Shown here: in pieces, positions 51,641 to 59,349 of the stretch
How positions within the stretch are numbered: position 1 is the first letter of the stretch
How the letters are laid out: each line of letters opens with the position of its first letter
Origin: an uncultured Prevotellaceae bacterium
Lineage (GTDB): Bacteria; Bacteroidota; Bacteroidia; Bacteroidales; Bacteroidaceae
Assembly: GCA_900320565.1 (NCBI GenBank)
Contig: ONSR01000014.1
Coordinates: forward strand, 1-64,000
Direction of reading: 5' to 3'
Length of the DNA stretch: 64,000 nt
The notes under the pieces: generated by a model
What the model was told of the DNA's origin: nothing
Seen by the model: only the letters and a program-made list of their open reading frames with translations
The model's database searches: none
Made by a program: the position numbers and the translations under genes

Positions 51641-51706
51641 CATTGCATATACATGTAGTTGCAATTGCACGTACATGTATATGCAATTGATTCTACATGA
51701 TGAATC
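51641..51706. repeat. 22-bp periodic array F (three units)
   Basis: Units at 51641 (cattgcatatacatgta), 51663 (aattgcacgtacatgta) and 51685 (aattgattctacatga) are spaced exactly 22 bp and share an aattg...acatg pattern with a tacatgta palindrome. The array lies inside the 133-bp gap between the DUF4837 and PdxA-like genes, within what is otherwise an operon-like run. Confidence 0.75.
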
Positions 51707-51761
51707 AATCAACTTAACTGCATAACCTAAGCAACAGACCTCGATAAAACAAGCAACATAT

Positions 51762-52550
51762 ATGGATAAACTCAAGATAGCCATCGCTCTGATTGGCGAA
51801 GACGGCACAAGCAACGACCCCATTCGCCAAGTTTGCGACGACCCCGCAATGCTCGAACTATGCTCGCCAGCCTTTTTCAATGAGGAGGCAGCCTATCGCG
51901 AACTCGACGAAGAGAATGCCGATGCCTTGGTGCTCTACGCGTCAAACGAGCCCGCGAAACGTCCTGCACAGTCCGTCGAGATTATCGTAACGGAGAAGGC
52001 CAACCTCATGCCGCTCTCGAAGGAGCCAACGGCAGAGGACATCATCAAGTTCCGCGACATCCTGGAACGCGACTTCGATCAGCAACTGCCTCGCATCGCA
52101 ATCGTTCAGGAGACTGCCATGCAGAACCCAGACCTCGCTTCGCAAGTCACAACAGAGCAAGGCATCAACACCTACGGACCCTACACCTCCGAACAGATTC
52201 TCAGCGAGAACAACGCCTGCCACTTCGACGGCATCATCATTCCAGAAGGCAGTACGCTCCCGACAAGCCTGTCTGGCAATGCTCTGGCCCGCTTCTTCGC
52301 AGGCATGGAGACAGTCATAACTGCATCTTATAACACGACTCAGAAGGAAGAGACGGAGGAGGGAGTGGCTGATGTGTCTGCCCTGACAAAGCCCATCTAC
52401 ACAGCCATCGACATCGTCCGCAACAGAGCCTTCTACGACGAGGCTCGTCAAAACCCCTTGCCCAAGCTGTTCCGCGACAAACGCGAAGACAGGAAGAAGG
52501 ACGACGCACCTCAGGCTATCAACAACGACAACACAGAAAAAGCATCATGA
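51762..52550 (+). CDS. Degenerate PdxA homologue (probably inactive)
   Basis: The 262-residue protein aligns with 4-hydroxythreonine-4-phosphate dehydrogenase (PdxA) but is about 100 residues shorter. Matching pieces are LKIAIALIGEDGTSNDP (PdxA: RVAITHGDTNGIG), MLELCSPAFF, LERDFDQQLPRIAIV, INTYGPYTSEQ, HFDGIIIPEG, IYTAIDIVRNR and EARQNPLPKLFRDKR. The metal-binding histidines of PdxA (GHTEY, NPHAG, YHDQG) are all gone; the segments read MQNPD and IIIPEGSTL instead. It overlaps the sigma-54 activator by 4 bp, in the place where Bacteroidales carry true pdxA. A non-catalytic role, or slow decay after PdxST took over, is inferred. Confidence 0.75.
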   Translation: MDKLKIAIALIGEDGTSNDPIRQVCDDPAMLELCSPAFFNEEAAYRELDEENADALVLYASNEPAKRPAQSVEIIVTEKANLMPLSKEPTAEDIIKFRDILERDFDQQLPRIAIVQETAMQNPDLASQVTTEQGINTYGPYTSEQILSENNACHFDGIIIPEGSTLPTSLSGNALARFFAGMETVITASYNTTQKEETEEGVADVSALTKPIYTAIDIVRNRAFYDEARQNPLPKLFRDKREDRKKDDAPQAINNDNTEKAS

Positions 52551-53761
52551 GCACAAGTTCAGATATGCAATCCCTGATGAACCGCTACGGCATTGTGGGA
52601 CGCAACGAAGCCCTTCGCGAAGCCCTTGCCACAGCAGTTCTCGTTGCTCCTACAGACCTCTCGGTACTCATACAGGGCGAGAGCGGCGTGGGTAAGGAAG
52701 TCATTCCACGCATCATCCACGACCACAGCCAACGTCGAGGCAAGACATACATCGCAATAAACTGCGGCGCCATACCAGAAGGAACCATCGACAGCGAACT
52801 CTTCGGACACGAGAAAGGCGCGTTCACCAGCGCCATAGGCGAGCACGAAGGCTTCTTCGGAGCTGCCGACGGAGGCACACTCTTCCTTGATGAAGTGGGC
52901 GAACTGCCTTTGAGTACACAAGCCCGACTGCTTCGAGTCCTGGAAACAGGCGAGTATCTGAGGGTCGGCAGCAGCACTCCTCGCAAGACAAATGTACGCA
53001 TCGTGGCTGCCACAAACGTGGATATCCCCACAGCCATCAAGCAAGGACGGTTCCGCGAGGACCTCTATTATCGCCTCTCCACCATCAACATCCAGATTCC
53101 TCCCCTGCGCAAACGACAAGGCGACGCTGTGCTTCTCTTCAAGAAGTTCGCGCTCGATACAGCCAGCCGCTACAATATCCCTGAGCCCATACGACTCACG
53201 CCAGAGGCAGAAGCTGTGGTGAATTCCTACAAATGGCCAGGCAACATCCGTCAGCTACGCAACATAACGGAGCAGCTCAGCATCCTTTCCGAGAGCAGAA
53301 GCGTAACGCCAGAGATGCTTGCAAAGCTTGGCATCACACCAAACTCCGACGATGATACAGGCATCGCCACTGTCGGAGGAAGCACTTCAGGCGGCCAGCA
53401 CGACTACGAACAAGAGATAAAGATACTGGCTCATGCCGTCTTCGAACTCCGTTCGGATGTGCAAGAGCTCAAAGAGAAGCTGCAAGGACACAATTGGCAC
53501 GAGGCTCCGGCCAGCACCACATTGCCCGTTCCAGTCTCCCAACAGAAGAAGGTTCAACACACGCAACCGGAAGAGTTGGACATTTCAACTGCCGAAGAGA
53601 TTGTCGACGACGACACACTCAACATCGGAGACATGGAGAAACGCAACATCTTGCTTGCCCTCCAACGCAATCACTACAAGCGCAAACTCGCTGCAGAAGA
53701 GCTTGGCATCAGCGAAAGAACACTTTACAGAAAGATTAAAGCCTATGGAATCGATGAATAG
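52547..53761 (+). CDS. Sigma-54-interacting AAA+ transcription activator
   Basis: The 404-residue protein lacks a receiver domain and begins almost directly with the AAA+ module: Walker A GESGVGKE, the sigma-54 contact loop ELFGHEKGAFTSAIGEHEGF, Walker B GGTLFLDEVGEL, the sensor segment RIVAATNVDI, and REDLYYRLSTINIQIPPLRK. A Fis-type HTH ends it (NILLALQRNHYKRKLAAEEL GISERTLYRKIKAYG). The canonical GAFTGA loop reads GAFTSA. An acidic/Pro linker lies between. It may be constitutively active or regulated by a partner. It is embedded between the PdxA-like and lptE genes with overlapping ends. Confidence 0.92.
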   Translation: MSTSSDMQSLMNRYGIVGRNEALREALATAVLVAPTDLSVLIQGESGVGKEVIPRIIHDHSQRRGKTYIAINCGAIPEGTIDSELFGHEKGAFTSAIGEHEGFFGAADGGTLFLDEVGELPLSTQARLLRVLETGEYLRVGSSTPRKTNVRIVAATNVDIPTAIKQGRFREDLYYRLSTINIQIPPLRKRQGDAVLLFKKFALDTASRYNIPEPIRLTPEAEAVVNSYKWPGNIRQLRNITEQLSILSESRSVTPEMLAKLGITPNSDDDTGIATVGGSTSGGQHDYEQEIKILAHAVFELRSDVQELKEKLQGHNWHEAPASTTLPVPVSQQKKVQHTQPEELDISTAEEIVDDDTLNIGDMEKRNILLALQRNHYKRKLAAEELGISERTLYRKIKAYGIDE

Positions 53762-54263
53762 AAGGCGACCTCTCCTATTGCTTCTGCTCGCCCTGCTCGT
53801 CACAGCCTGCACCGTCAGCTATCGCTTCAACGGGGCAAGCATCGACTATACCACAACCAAAACCATCCAGATAGACAACTTCCCCATCCGAAGCGCCTAT
53901 GTTTGGGCACCGATGCAGAGCATCTTCCAGAACAGGATAACAGAAGTATATCTGAATCAGACAAAGTTGAGGCAGGTCAAGAAGAACGGCGACCTCCAAC
54001 TCGCAGGCGAGATTGTTGCCTTCGACCAGTTTAATAAAAGCATCTCGAGCGAAGGCTACAGTAGTCAGGTGCAACTCAAAATGACCGTCAACGTCCGCTT
54101 TGTCAACAACAAGAAGCACACCGACGACTTCGAAAGGCAGTTCACCGCGACCTCAGAATTCGACGCTTCTCAGCAACTCAATGCAGTTCAGGAAGAACTC
54201 GTCACGCAGATGACGAAGGACATCGTCGACCAAATCTTCAATGCCACAGTAGCCAACTGGTAA
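53754..54263 (+). CDS. lptE: LPS assembly lipoprotein LptE
   Basis: LptE plugs the LptD barrel in the outer membrane and helps insert LPS. The 169-residue protein has a lipoprotein signal (MNRRRPLLLLLLALLVTACT), then CTVSYRFNGASIDYTTTKTI and SIFQNRITEVYLNQTKLRQV, typical of Bacteroidota LptE. The start at 53754 overlaps the activator gene by 8 bp; an upstream in-frame ATG at 53745 is possible. Its position before secG matches other Bacteroidales. Confidence 0.88.
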   Translation: MNRRRPLLLLLLALLVTACTVSYRFNGASIDYTTTKTIQIDNFPIRSAYVWAPMQSIFQNRITEVYLNQTKLRQVKKNGDLQLAGEIVAFDQFNKSISSEGYSSQVQLKMTVNVRFVNNKKHTDDFERQFTATSEFDASQQLNAVQEELVTQMTKDIVDQIFNATVANW

Positions 54264-54278
54264 ACATCAACACACGAC

Positions 54279-55016
54279 ATGCAACGACACATCATAGATT
54301 ATATCCGACGACCCGATACCATCGACGATGATGCAATAGCGCAGTTGCAAGCGCTTACGCAGGAGCATCCCTACTTCCACATCGCCCGAATCCTGCTCCT
54401 GCAAGCACTCTACAAGAAGCACGACCCTGCTTACGATGAAACTTTGCGTCGCACAGCAATCCTTGTGCCAAATCGAGAAGCCATCTTCCGCTTGACGGAA
54501 GAGCCTCATTACACACAAGCAGAAGAGCACAAGCGCTATGAAGAGACAACGGACGACTCTGAATCTCGCACCGTTAGCCTCATCGACAACTTCCTCGAGG
54601 CACAGACTCCCGTCTCGCCCGTCAGCCATCCAATCGATGCGGCACAGGATTATATTGGCTATCTCCTACAGCAAGAAAGCAGGCAAGGCACTCAAAGGCA
54701 GGAAGCTTTACCCATGAATGGTGGTGGAGTTGTCGAGGACTTTCTGGAGAATGAACACGGAAGGATTGTGCTTGACGACAACCTCGAAGATGAACATAAC
54801 GAGAGTCAAAGCGACGACAGCAATGTTCACGAAAATGACGAAAATAATGAAATTCTGACTGAAATAATGGCCGGAATTTACATTAAACAAGGCAAATATG
54901 AGAACGCAGTGAAAATTATCAGGCAACTTTCCTTGAAATATCCAAAAAAAAATCGTTACTTTGCAGACCAAATTCGGTTTTTAGAGAAACTGATCATCAA
55001 TAATAAACACAAATAA
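54279..55016 (+). CDS. TPR-like cytoplasmic protein of unknown function
   Basis: The 245-residue protein has an N-terminal helical part (MQRHIIDYIRRPDTIDDDAI, LQALTQEHPYFHIARILLLQ), an acidic disordered middle (about 140-195), and one C-terminal TPR-like pair (TEIMAGIYIKQGKYENAVKI IRQL, KYPKKNRYFADQIRFLEKLI). There is no signal peptide or membrane span. It lies between lptE and secG, as in other Bacteroidales. The conserved N-terminal HPYFxxAxxLLLxALY pattern is typical of this uncharacterised group. Confidence 0.8.
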   Translation: MQRHIIDYIRRPDTIDDDAIAQLQALTQEHPYFHIARILLLQALYKKHDPAYDETLRRTAILVPNREAIFRLTEEPHYTQAEEHKRYEETTDDSESRTVSLIDNFLEAQTPVSPVSHPIDAAQDYIGYLLQQESRQGTQRQEALPMNGGGVVEDFLENEHGRIVLDDNLEDEHNESQSDDSNVHENDENNEILTEIMAGIYIKQGKYENAVKIIRQLSLKYPKKNRYFADQIRFLEKLIINNKHK

Positions 55017-55038
55017 CAACATAACAAACACACAAAAC

Positions 55039-55398
55039 ATGTACACATCTATCGTAATCCTGATTGTGCTGGCATCCATTCTTATGTGCCTCATCGTACT
55101 GATTCAGGAATCCAAAGGCGGCGGTTTGGCTGCTGACTACTCCAACAACAACCAGATTCTTGGCGCTCCCAAGACAACAAACTTTATCGAGAAGGCAACC
55201 TGGTTCCTCGCTGGTGCAATGATTTTCCTCAGCGTCATCAGTGTAGCTTTCCTGCCCGGTGCTGGTCACAACGAGTCTGTTATGCAGCAGCAAGCCATTG
55301 AGCAGGCAGCCACAAATCCTGGCAACGTGCCCACTATGGAGCAGCCCGCAGCAACAGAAGCTCCTGCTGAAACTCCCGCAGAGGCTCCCGCTCAGTAA
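55039..55398 (+). CDS. secG: Preprotein translocase subunit SecG
   Basis: SecG is the small third subunit of the SecYEG channel. The 119-residue protein has two membrane helices (MYTSIVILIVLASILMCLIV and TWFLAGAMIFLSVISVAFLP). Between them lies the conserved loop LIQESKGGGLAADYSNNNQI. The C-terminus is extended with an Ala/Pro/Glu-rich tail (about residues 85-119), common in Bacteroidota. A strong hairpin follows at 55427. Confidence 0.93.
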   Translation: MYTSIVILIVLASILMCLIVLIQESKGGGLAADYSNNNQILGAPKTTNFIEKATWFLAGAMIFLSVISVAFLPGAGHNESVMQQQAIEQAATNPGNVPTMEQPAATEAPAETPAEAPAQ

Positions 55399-55426
55399 TT
55401 GACGCCTTTTAGCAACACAACAAAAG

Positions 55427-55456
55427 CCCCCGCTTTCCCTGAAAGGGAGGCGGGGG
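55427..55456 (+). terminator. Hairpin terminator after secG
   Basis: A G/C-rich stem (cccccgctttccct 55427-55440 with agggaggcggggg, about 55443-55456), with one mismatch region and a 2-3-nt loop. Confidence 0.85.
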
Positions 55457-55467
55457 TTACCTTTAGC

Positions 55468-56319
55468 ATGAACAAAGTTCTCCTTATAGCCGACAGCGGT
55501 TCCACTAAGACAGACTGGCTTTATGTCAGTTCCGACGGCTCACAAACCGAGTTGCACACCGATGGTATCAATCCCGCGCGCGACGCGCGCGATAATATAT
55601 ATAATGTATTATACCATGATTTGTTGACTCAGCTGCCGCAATCTAAGGGTCTGCAGGCTGTTTATTTCTATGGTGCCGGCTGCATAGAACCGTTCAGCCA
55701 GAGTGTTAAGAGTGCCCTCGAGGAACTCTTCCCCGAGTGCCACATTGAGGTGGAGAGCGACTTGCTGGGTGCCGCCAGAGCCGTTTGTGGGCACGAACCT
55801 GGCATAGCCTGCATTCTTGGAACGGGCTCCAACAGCTGTCTCTACGATGGGAAAGACATTGTGAAGCATACATCGCCACTCGGTTACATTCTTGGCGATG
55901 AAGGCAGCGGCTCCTATCTTGGCAAGATGTTGCTGAACGGACTCTTCAAAGGAAAACTTCCCGAAACACTCAAGGAGAAGTTTTGCAATAAGTTCAATTT
56001 GTCACTTTCGGACATCATCGAACGCGTTTACCGCAAGCCTGCCGCCAATGCCTTCCTTGCGTCGCTAGTTCCTTTTATCGTCGAGAACCGCGCCAATCCT
56101 GCCATTCACGACATGCTCGTCGAGGCCTTCCGCCTGTTCATCAACAGGAACATCGCCGTCTATGGGCACAAAGAAATGCCGATAAACTGCGTGGGAGGCA
56201 TCGCTTATCAGTTCAAAGCAGAGCTGACAGAAGCCATTGTTAGCGAAGGCAGGCAAATGGGTCGAATCATGCGTCGTCCCATCGAAGCAATCGCCCAATA
56301 TTATGCCAAAAGGTTATGA
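55468..56319 (+). CDS. BadF/BadG-type sugar kinase (N-acetylglucosamine kinase-like)
   Basis: I place the start at 55468 (MNKVLLIADSGSTKTDWLYV), for 283 residues; the upstream part of the frame lies in the terminator. The ASKHA ATPase fold shows the phosphate-1 motif DSGSTKTDW, the phosphate-2 motif GIACILGTGSNSCLYDG, GYILGDEGSGSYLGKMLLNG, and an adenosine-type motif VGGIAYQF. Such Bacteroidota proteins are annotated as N-acetylglucosamine kinase-like. That would fit with the GH84 enzyme releasing GlcNAc, but the substrate is inferred. Confidence 0.85.
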   Translation: MNKVLLIADSGSTKTDWLYVSSDGSQTELHTDGINPARDARDNIYNVLYHDLLTQLPQSKGLQAVYFYGAGCIEPFSQSVKSALEELFPECHIEVESDLLGAARAVCGHEPGIACILGTGSNSCLYDGKDIVKHTSPLGYILGDEGSGSYLGKMLLNGLFKGKLPETLKEKFCNKFNLSLSDIIERVYRKPAANAFLASLVPFIVENRANPAIHDMLVEAFRLFINRNIAVYGHKEMPINCVGGIAYQFKAELTEAIVSEGRQMGRIMRRPIEAIAQYYAKRL

Positions 56320-56377
56320 CTGTTGTGCAAAAGTTCCCATTTGCGTCGAAACATGTTAAAGAACATAACAAAAACAG

Positions 56378-56408
56378 TTGCAACATGCATAAAAATGCCC
56401 TACCTTTG
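56378..56408 (+). promoter_or_regulatory. Promoter of the candidate sRNA upstream of cutC
   Basis: TTGC at 56378-56381, a 19-nt spacer and TACCTTTG at 56401-56408, an almost ideal Bacteroidota promoter with no start codon suitably placed downstream. Confidence 0.65.
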
Positions 56409-56414
56409 CAACTG

Positions 56415-56497
56415 TTATCCTGAAAACAATCTTTTTACCTTAAACAAAGCTAATACCAATTGGAAGAGAGTAGCTGTGAAGCCACTCTCTTTCTTTT
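56415..56497 (+). ncRNA. Candidate ~80-nt small RNA (or cutC attenuator)
   Basis: A strong promoter (56378-56408) is followed within ~50 nt by an intrinsic terminator: aagagagt 56464-56471 pairs with actctctt 56484-56491, then a run of ttcttttattttattt. A separate TAACTTTG at 56509-56516 could drive cutC. The unit thus looks like a short free-standing transcript; an attenuator for cutC is the alternative. Confidence 0.5.
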
Positions 56498-56508
56498 ATT
56501 TTATTTGG

Positions 56509-56516
56509 TAACTTTG
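56509..56516 (+). promoter_or_regulatory. cutC: cutC -7 element
   Basis: TAACTTTG, 32 bp before the cutC ATG and just after the terminator hairpin. Confidence 0.5.
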
Positions 56517-56548
56517 AAACGCTAAACAGAACCAGACGAAACGCCATT

Positions 56549-57211
56549 ATGGAACAGATAAAGTTGGAAGTTTGCTGCGGCGACATGCAGAGTGTCCTTG
56601 CAGCCAAAGAAGGAGGAGCAGATCGCATTGAGCTTTGCCAGGCTCTCGAAATGGATGGTCTGACGCCATCGGCTGAGATGATGGCTGAGGCAATAGGTCT
56701 AGGCATCCCGGTTCAAGTGCTGATTCGCCCCAGGGAGGGTGACTTCGTGTACGACGAGGCTGAGATCGAAACCATGCTGAAGGAGATTCGTCTGGCCAAA
56801 CGACTTGGCGCGAATGGTGTTGTGATTGGGGCTTTGAAGTCCGACGGCAGCATAGACGAGGAGACAATCCGTTGTCTTGTGAGCGAAGCGACAGGCATGA
56901 GCATCACTTTTCACCGTGCTTTCGATGTCTGTTCGCAGCCCACAGAGGCTCTGGAGCAGATCGTTTCATTGGGTTGTCACCGCTTGCTCACGTCTGGTCA
57001 GGCTCCTTCGGCAGAGCAAGGCATTCCCCTGATTAAGAGACTTGTCGAGCAATCTGGCGGCAGACTCATCATCATGCCTGGTGCTGGGGTCAACCAAGAG
57101 AATGCCCGTCGCATTCTTTCTGAGACCGGAGCCCACGAGATTCATGGCTCGCTCCGCAGGAACGGCAGTACGGATTCCGAGTTGGTTCGAGCCGTCAAAA
57201 ACAGCTTGTAG
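56549..57211 (+). CDS. cutC: CutC family protein
   Basis: The 220-residue barrel protein matches CutC along its length: MEQIKLEVCCGDMQSVLAAK, GGADRIELCQALEMDGLTPS, VLIRPREGDFVYDEAEIETM, GVVIGALKSDGSIDEETIRC, TFHRAFDVCSQPTEALEQIV, RLLTSGQAPSAEQGIPLIKR and IIMPGAGVNQENARRI. CutC was first linked to copper homeostasis in E. coli, but its biochemical role remains unclear. It is single, preceded by the sRNA-like unit and followed by a 22-bp array and a shared terminator. Confidence 0.93.
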   Translation: MEQIKLEVCCGDMQSVLAAKEGGADRIELCQALEMDGLTPSAEMMAEAIGLGIPVQVLIRPREGDFVYDEAEIETMLKEIRLAKRLGANGVVIGALKSDGSIDEETIRCLVSEATGMSITFHRAFDVCSQPTEALEQIVSLGCHRLLTSGQAPSAEQGIPLIKRLVEQSGGRLIIMPGAGVNQENARRILSETGAHEIHGSLRRNGSTDSELVRAVKNSL

Positions 57212-57242
57212 GTTCACTCGAACTGCCGCATCGCCCCACATG

Positions 57243-57352
57243 ACAAGGGTCGTAGGCAAAGTTTACGTGGGATGTTGGGTGATGAGACGTGGAGAATGAG
57301 GTGACGAGATGTAATGAATGAGGTAATAAGACGTGTAAGGGGCGCTCTTTCG
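57243..57352. repeat. 22-bp periodic array H (four to five units)
   Basis: Units start at 57265 (acgtgggatgttgggtga), 57287 (acgtggagaatgaggtga), 57309 (atgtaatgaatgaggtaa) and 57331 (acgtgtaagg), with a weaker one at 57243. Each begins with ACGT or ATGT and the spacing is exactly 22 bp. The last unit forms the left arm of the cutC/nitroreductase terminator. Confidence 0.88.
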
Positions 57353-57370
57353 AGTGCCCCTTACACGTCT
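57329..57370. terminator. Bidirectional terminator between cutC and the nitroreductase gene
   Basis: A perfect 15-bp stem (agacgtgtaaggggc 57329-57343 with gccccttacacgtct 57356-57370) lies between converging genes, adjacent to the nitroreductase stop at 57371. Confidence 0.88.
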
Positions 57371-57880
57371 TTATGCTTCGAGGAAGAGTTCCTCTGGCGT
57401 TTTGCGTGTCTTGGGAGGAGTGCCTGAGGAGACTGGATACCCAAGGGGAATGATGACGACAGGCTCTTCGTTTTCAGGCAGTTCAAACAGTTCGTGGCAC
57501 AATTTGGCATCGAAATTACATACCCAACACGAGCCAAGTCCCTGCTCTGTGGCTGCCAGACAAAGATGCTCGACAGCAATGGCGACATCAATATTGCCGT
57601 GAGGCTTGCCGTCTGCCCTAACCCATTCCTCGTCATGAAGCAGGGTCGCGAGCACGTACAACGGCGCTTCGTTGAACCAGGGACGCGAGTAGCAGGACTG
57701 AAGCTTTGCCCTCCCCTGCTGACTTCGCACGATTCGGAATCGCCAAGGCTGTTTGTTCACGGCAGAAGGAGCGAGTCGCATACACTCCTTGAGGTACGCA
57801 ACTTTCTCTTCCTCTACTGCTTTGTCGAGATAACTGCGACAGCTGTAGCGGCTGTTTATTATGTCGAGAAGGCGCTCCAA
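57371..57880 (-). CDS. Nitroreductase family flavoprotein
   Basis: The 169-residue protein has the FMN-binding SRYSCRSYLDKAVEEEKVAY start, RLAPSAVNKQPWRFRIVRSQ, and NIDVAIAVEHLCLAATEQGL GSCWV, the nitroreductase signature. It ends with VVIIPLGYPVSSGTPPKTRK. Such enzymes reduce quinones, nitro compounds or flavins with NAD(P)H in the cytoplasm. The gene starts 1 bp from the end of the upstream secreted-protein gene, so the two are probably co-transcribed. The substrate cannot be told from sequence. Confidence 0.88.
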   Translation of the reverse strand: MERLLDIINSRYSCRSYLDKAVEEEKVAYLKECMRLAPSAVNKQPWRFRIVRSQQGRAKLQSCYSRPWFNEAPLYVLATLLHDEEWVRADGKPHGNIDVAIAVEHLCLAATEQGLGSCWVCNFDAKLCHELFELPENEEPVVIIPLGYPVSSGTPPKTRKTPEELFLEA

Positions 57881-57881
57881 C

Positions 57882-58301
57882 TTATTTCTTCAGGACTTTG
57901 TAGGACGTCTTACCGTTCTTTACAACATAGGTTCCGGCAGGAAGACCCTCGACAGAAGCAGAGGTTGCACGGTTCTCACCAGGCTGGTAAGTACGCATGA
58001 GCTTGCCGTCGATGCTGTAAATGTAGGTGGGCTGAGGCGCTACGCTCTCAGGAGCAACGATGCGAGTCACATTCTCATCCACTTCGCCAAAGGTGAACTT
58101 CTGCATGTCAGAGAGAGGATAGGACACCGAACCATTCACTCCAGAAATAACAAGATAGCCTTCGCTATAGGTTACGACGGGCTTCTCGCTGAAGGAAACC
58201 TCAAGGACACCACCAGACTTCTGGTGAACGAAAAGTGCTGTTTCAGCCCATGAAGCGTTTGCTGCAAGAAGGAGTAACATTGTAAAGAATAGATTCTTCA
58301 T
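57882..58301 (-). CDS. Small secreted protein with a type IX-like sorting tail
   Basis: The 139-residue protein has a signal peptide (MKNLFFTMLLLLAANASWAE), a short beta-rich part (YLVISGVNGSVSYPLSDMQK FTF), and a C-terminal segment PTYIYSIDGKLMRTYQPGEN...GLPAGTYVVKNGKTSYKVLKK. That segment matches the type A C-terminal domain recognised by the type IX secretion system. It has little cargo beyond the sorting domain. The -7 element TATCTTTG (minus) is at 58329-58336. Function unknown. Confidence 0.78.
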   Translation of the reverse strand: MKNLFFTMLLLLAANASWAETALFVHQKSGGVLEVSFSEKPVVTYSEGYLVISGVNGSVSYPLSDMQKFTFGEVDENVTRIVAPESVAPQPTYIYSIDGKLMRTYQPGENRATSASVEGLPAGTYVVKNGKTSYKVLKK

Positions 58302-58380
58302 AATCGATTTTATTTAAAAACTATGTTGCAAAGATACAATTAATATCGTTACGAACAAAGGGGTTGCAATGTTTTTTTTA

Positions 58381-59349
58381 TTATTTGCTTTGCAAGATGC
58401 GTTTTAAAACGACAGTTGCAGAGATTTCCCTATTGGCAGCCTCTGGAATGACCAACGAAGTAGGGGCCTCGATAACGTCGTCTGTGACAATCATACCACG
58501 TCGAACAGGCAAGCAATGCATGAAGTGAGCATCGTTCGTCCAGCTCATGTGCTCCGCATCAACAGTCCAACTCATATCCTTCGACAGCACCTTCCCGTAA
58601 TCTTCCCTGTTCGTCACGCCCGGACAACTCCAGTTCTTGGCATAGATGAAATCGGCTCCTTCGAAAGCTTTGCGCTGGTCGTACTCAATGGTGGCACCTT
58701 TGGTGAAGGCAGGATCAAGTTCATAACCTTCAGGATGGGTAATGACGAAATCGACATCGGCTGCCAACATCCACTGAGCAAAGCTATTGGGAACGGCTTG
58801 AGGCAACGCCTTGGGATGCGGAGCCCAAGTGAGCACGACCTTCGGACGCTTGCCACGTTTCGCAGCATACTCGTTGATGGTAATCAGGTCGGCAAAGGCT
58901 TGCAGGGGATGCACCGTGGCAGTCTCCATCGCAAACACAGGCTTGCCGCTGTACTTCTCGAACTGATGATAGACGGTCTCCGCATAATCATAGTCTCTGT
59001 CCGTCAGCCCGGCAAAGGATCTGATGCCTATAACGTCGCAATAACACCCCATAACCGGAATGGCTTCCAACAGGTGCTCGCTCTTGTCGCCATCCATGAT
59101 GACGCCACGCTCCGTTTCGAGTTTCCACGCACCGGCATTCACATCGAGCACGATAACGTTCATGCCGAGGTTCATAGCTGCTTTTTGCGTGCTGAGACGG
59201 GTGCGAAGGCTGTTATTGAAGAACACCATGAGCAAGGTCTTATTCTTGCCAAGTGTATCGTACTTATAGCGGTCGGCTTTTATTTCAGCTGCTTCCCTGA
59301 GTGCCTCCTTGAGGTCACCAAGGTCTTCTACATTAAGGAAACTTCTCAT
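58381..59349 (-). CDS. argF': N-succinyl-L-ornithine carbamoyltransferase (ArgF')
   Basis: Bacteroidota make arginine with succinylated intermediates; this enzyme carbamoylates N-succinylornithine. The 322-residue protein resembles the B. fragilis ArgF': MRSFLNVEDLGDLKEALREA, the carbamoyl-phosphate site FFNNSLRTRLSTQKAAMNLG (in place of STRT), ETATVHPLQAFADLITINEY (HPxQ), TWAPHPKALPQAVPNSFAQW, and MHCLPVRRGMIVTDDVIEAP (HCLP). It is last in a six-gene minus-strand run with proC, proB and proA, linking arginine and proline synthesis from glutamate. It overlaps the acyl-CoA synthetase gene by 4 bp. Confidence 0.93.
   Translation of the reverse strand: MRSFLNVEDLGDLKEALREAAEIKADRYKYDTLGKNKTLLMVFFNNSLRTRLSTQKAAMNLGMNVIVLDVNAGAWKLETERGVIMDGDKSEHLLEAIPVMGCYCDVIGIRSFAGLTDRDYDYAETVYHQFEKYSGKPVFAMETATVHPLQAFADLITINEYAAKRGKRPKVVLTWAPHPKALPQAVPNSFAQWMLAADVDFVITHPEGYELDPAFTKGATIEYDQRKAFEGADFIYAKNWSCPGVTNREDYGKVLSKDMSWTVDAEHMSWTNDAHFMHCLPVRRGMIVTDDVIEAPTSLVIPEAANREISATVVLKRILQSK

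Noticed and set aside
56323..56511. 62-residue ORF over the candidate sRNA
   Set aside because: It spans the promoter and terminator signals and has no recognisable features.
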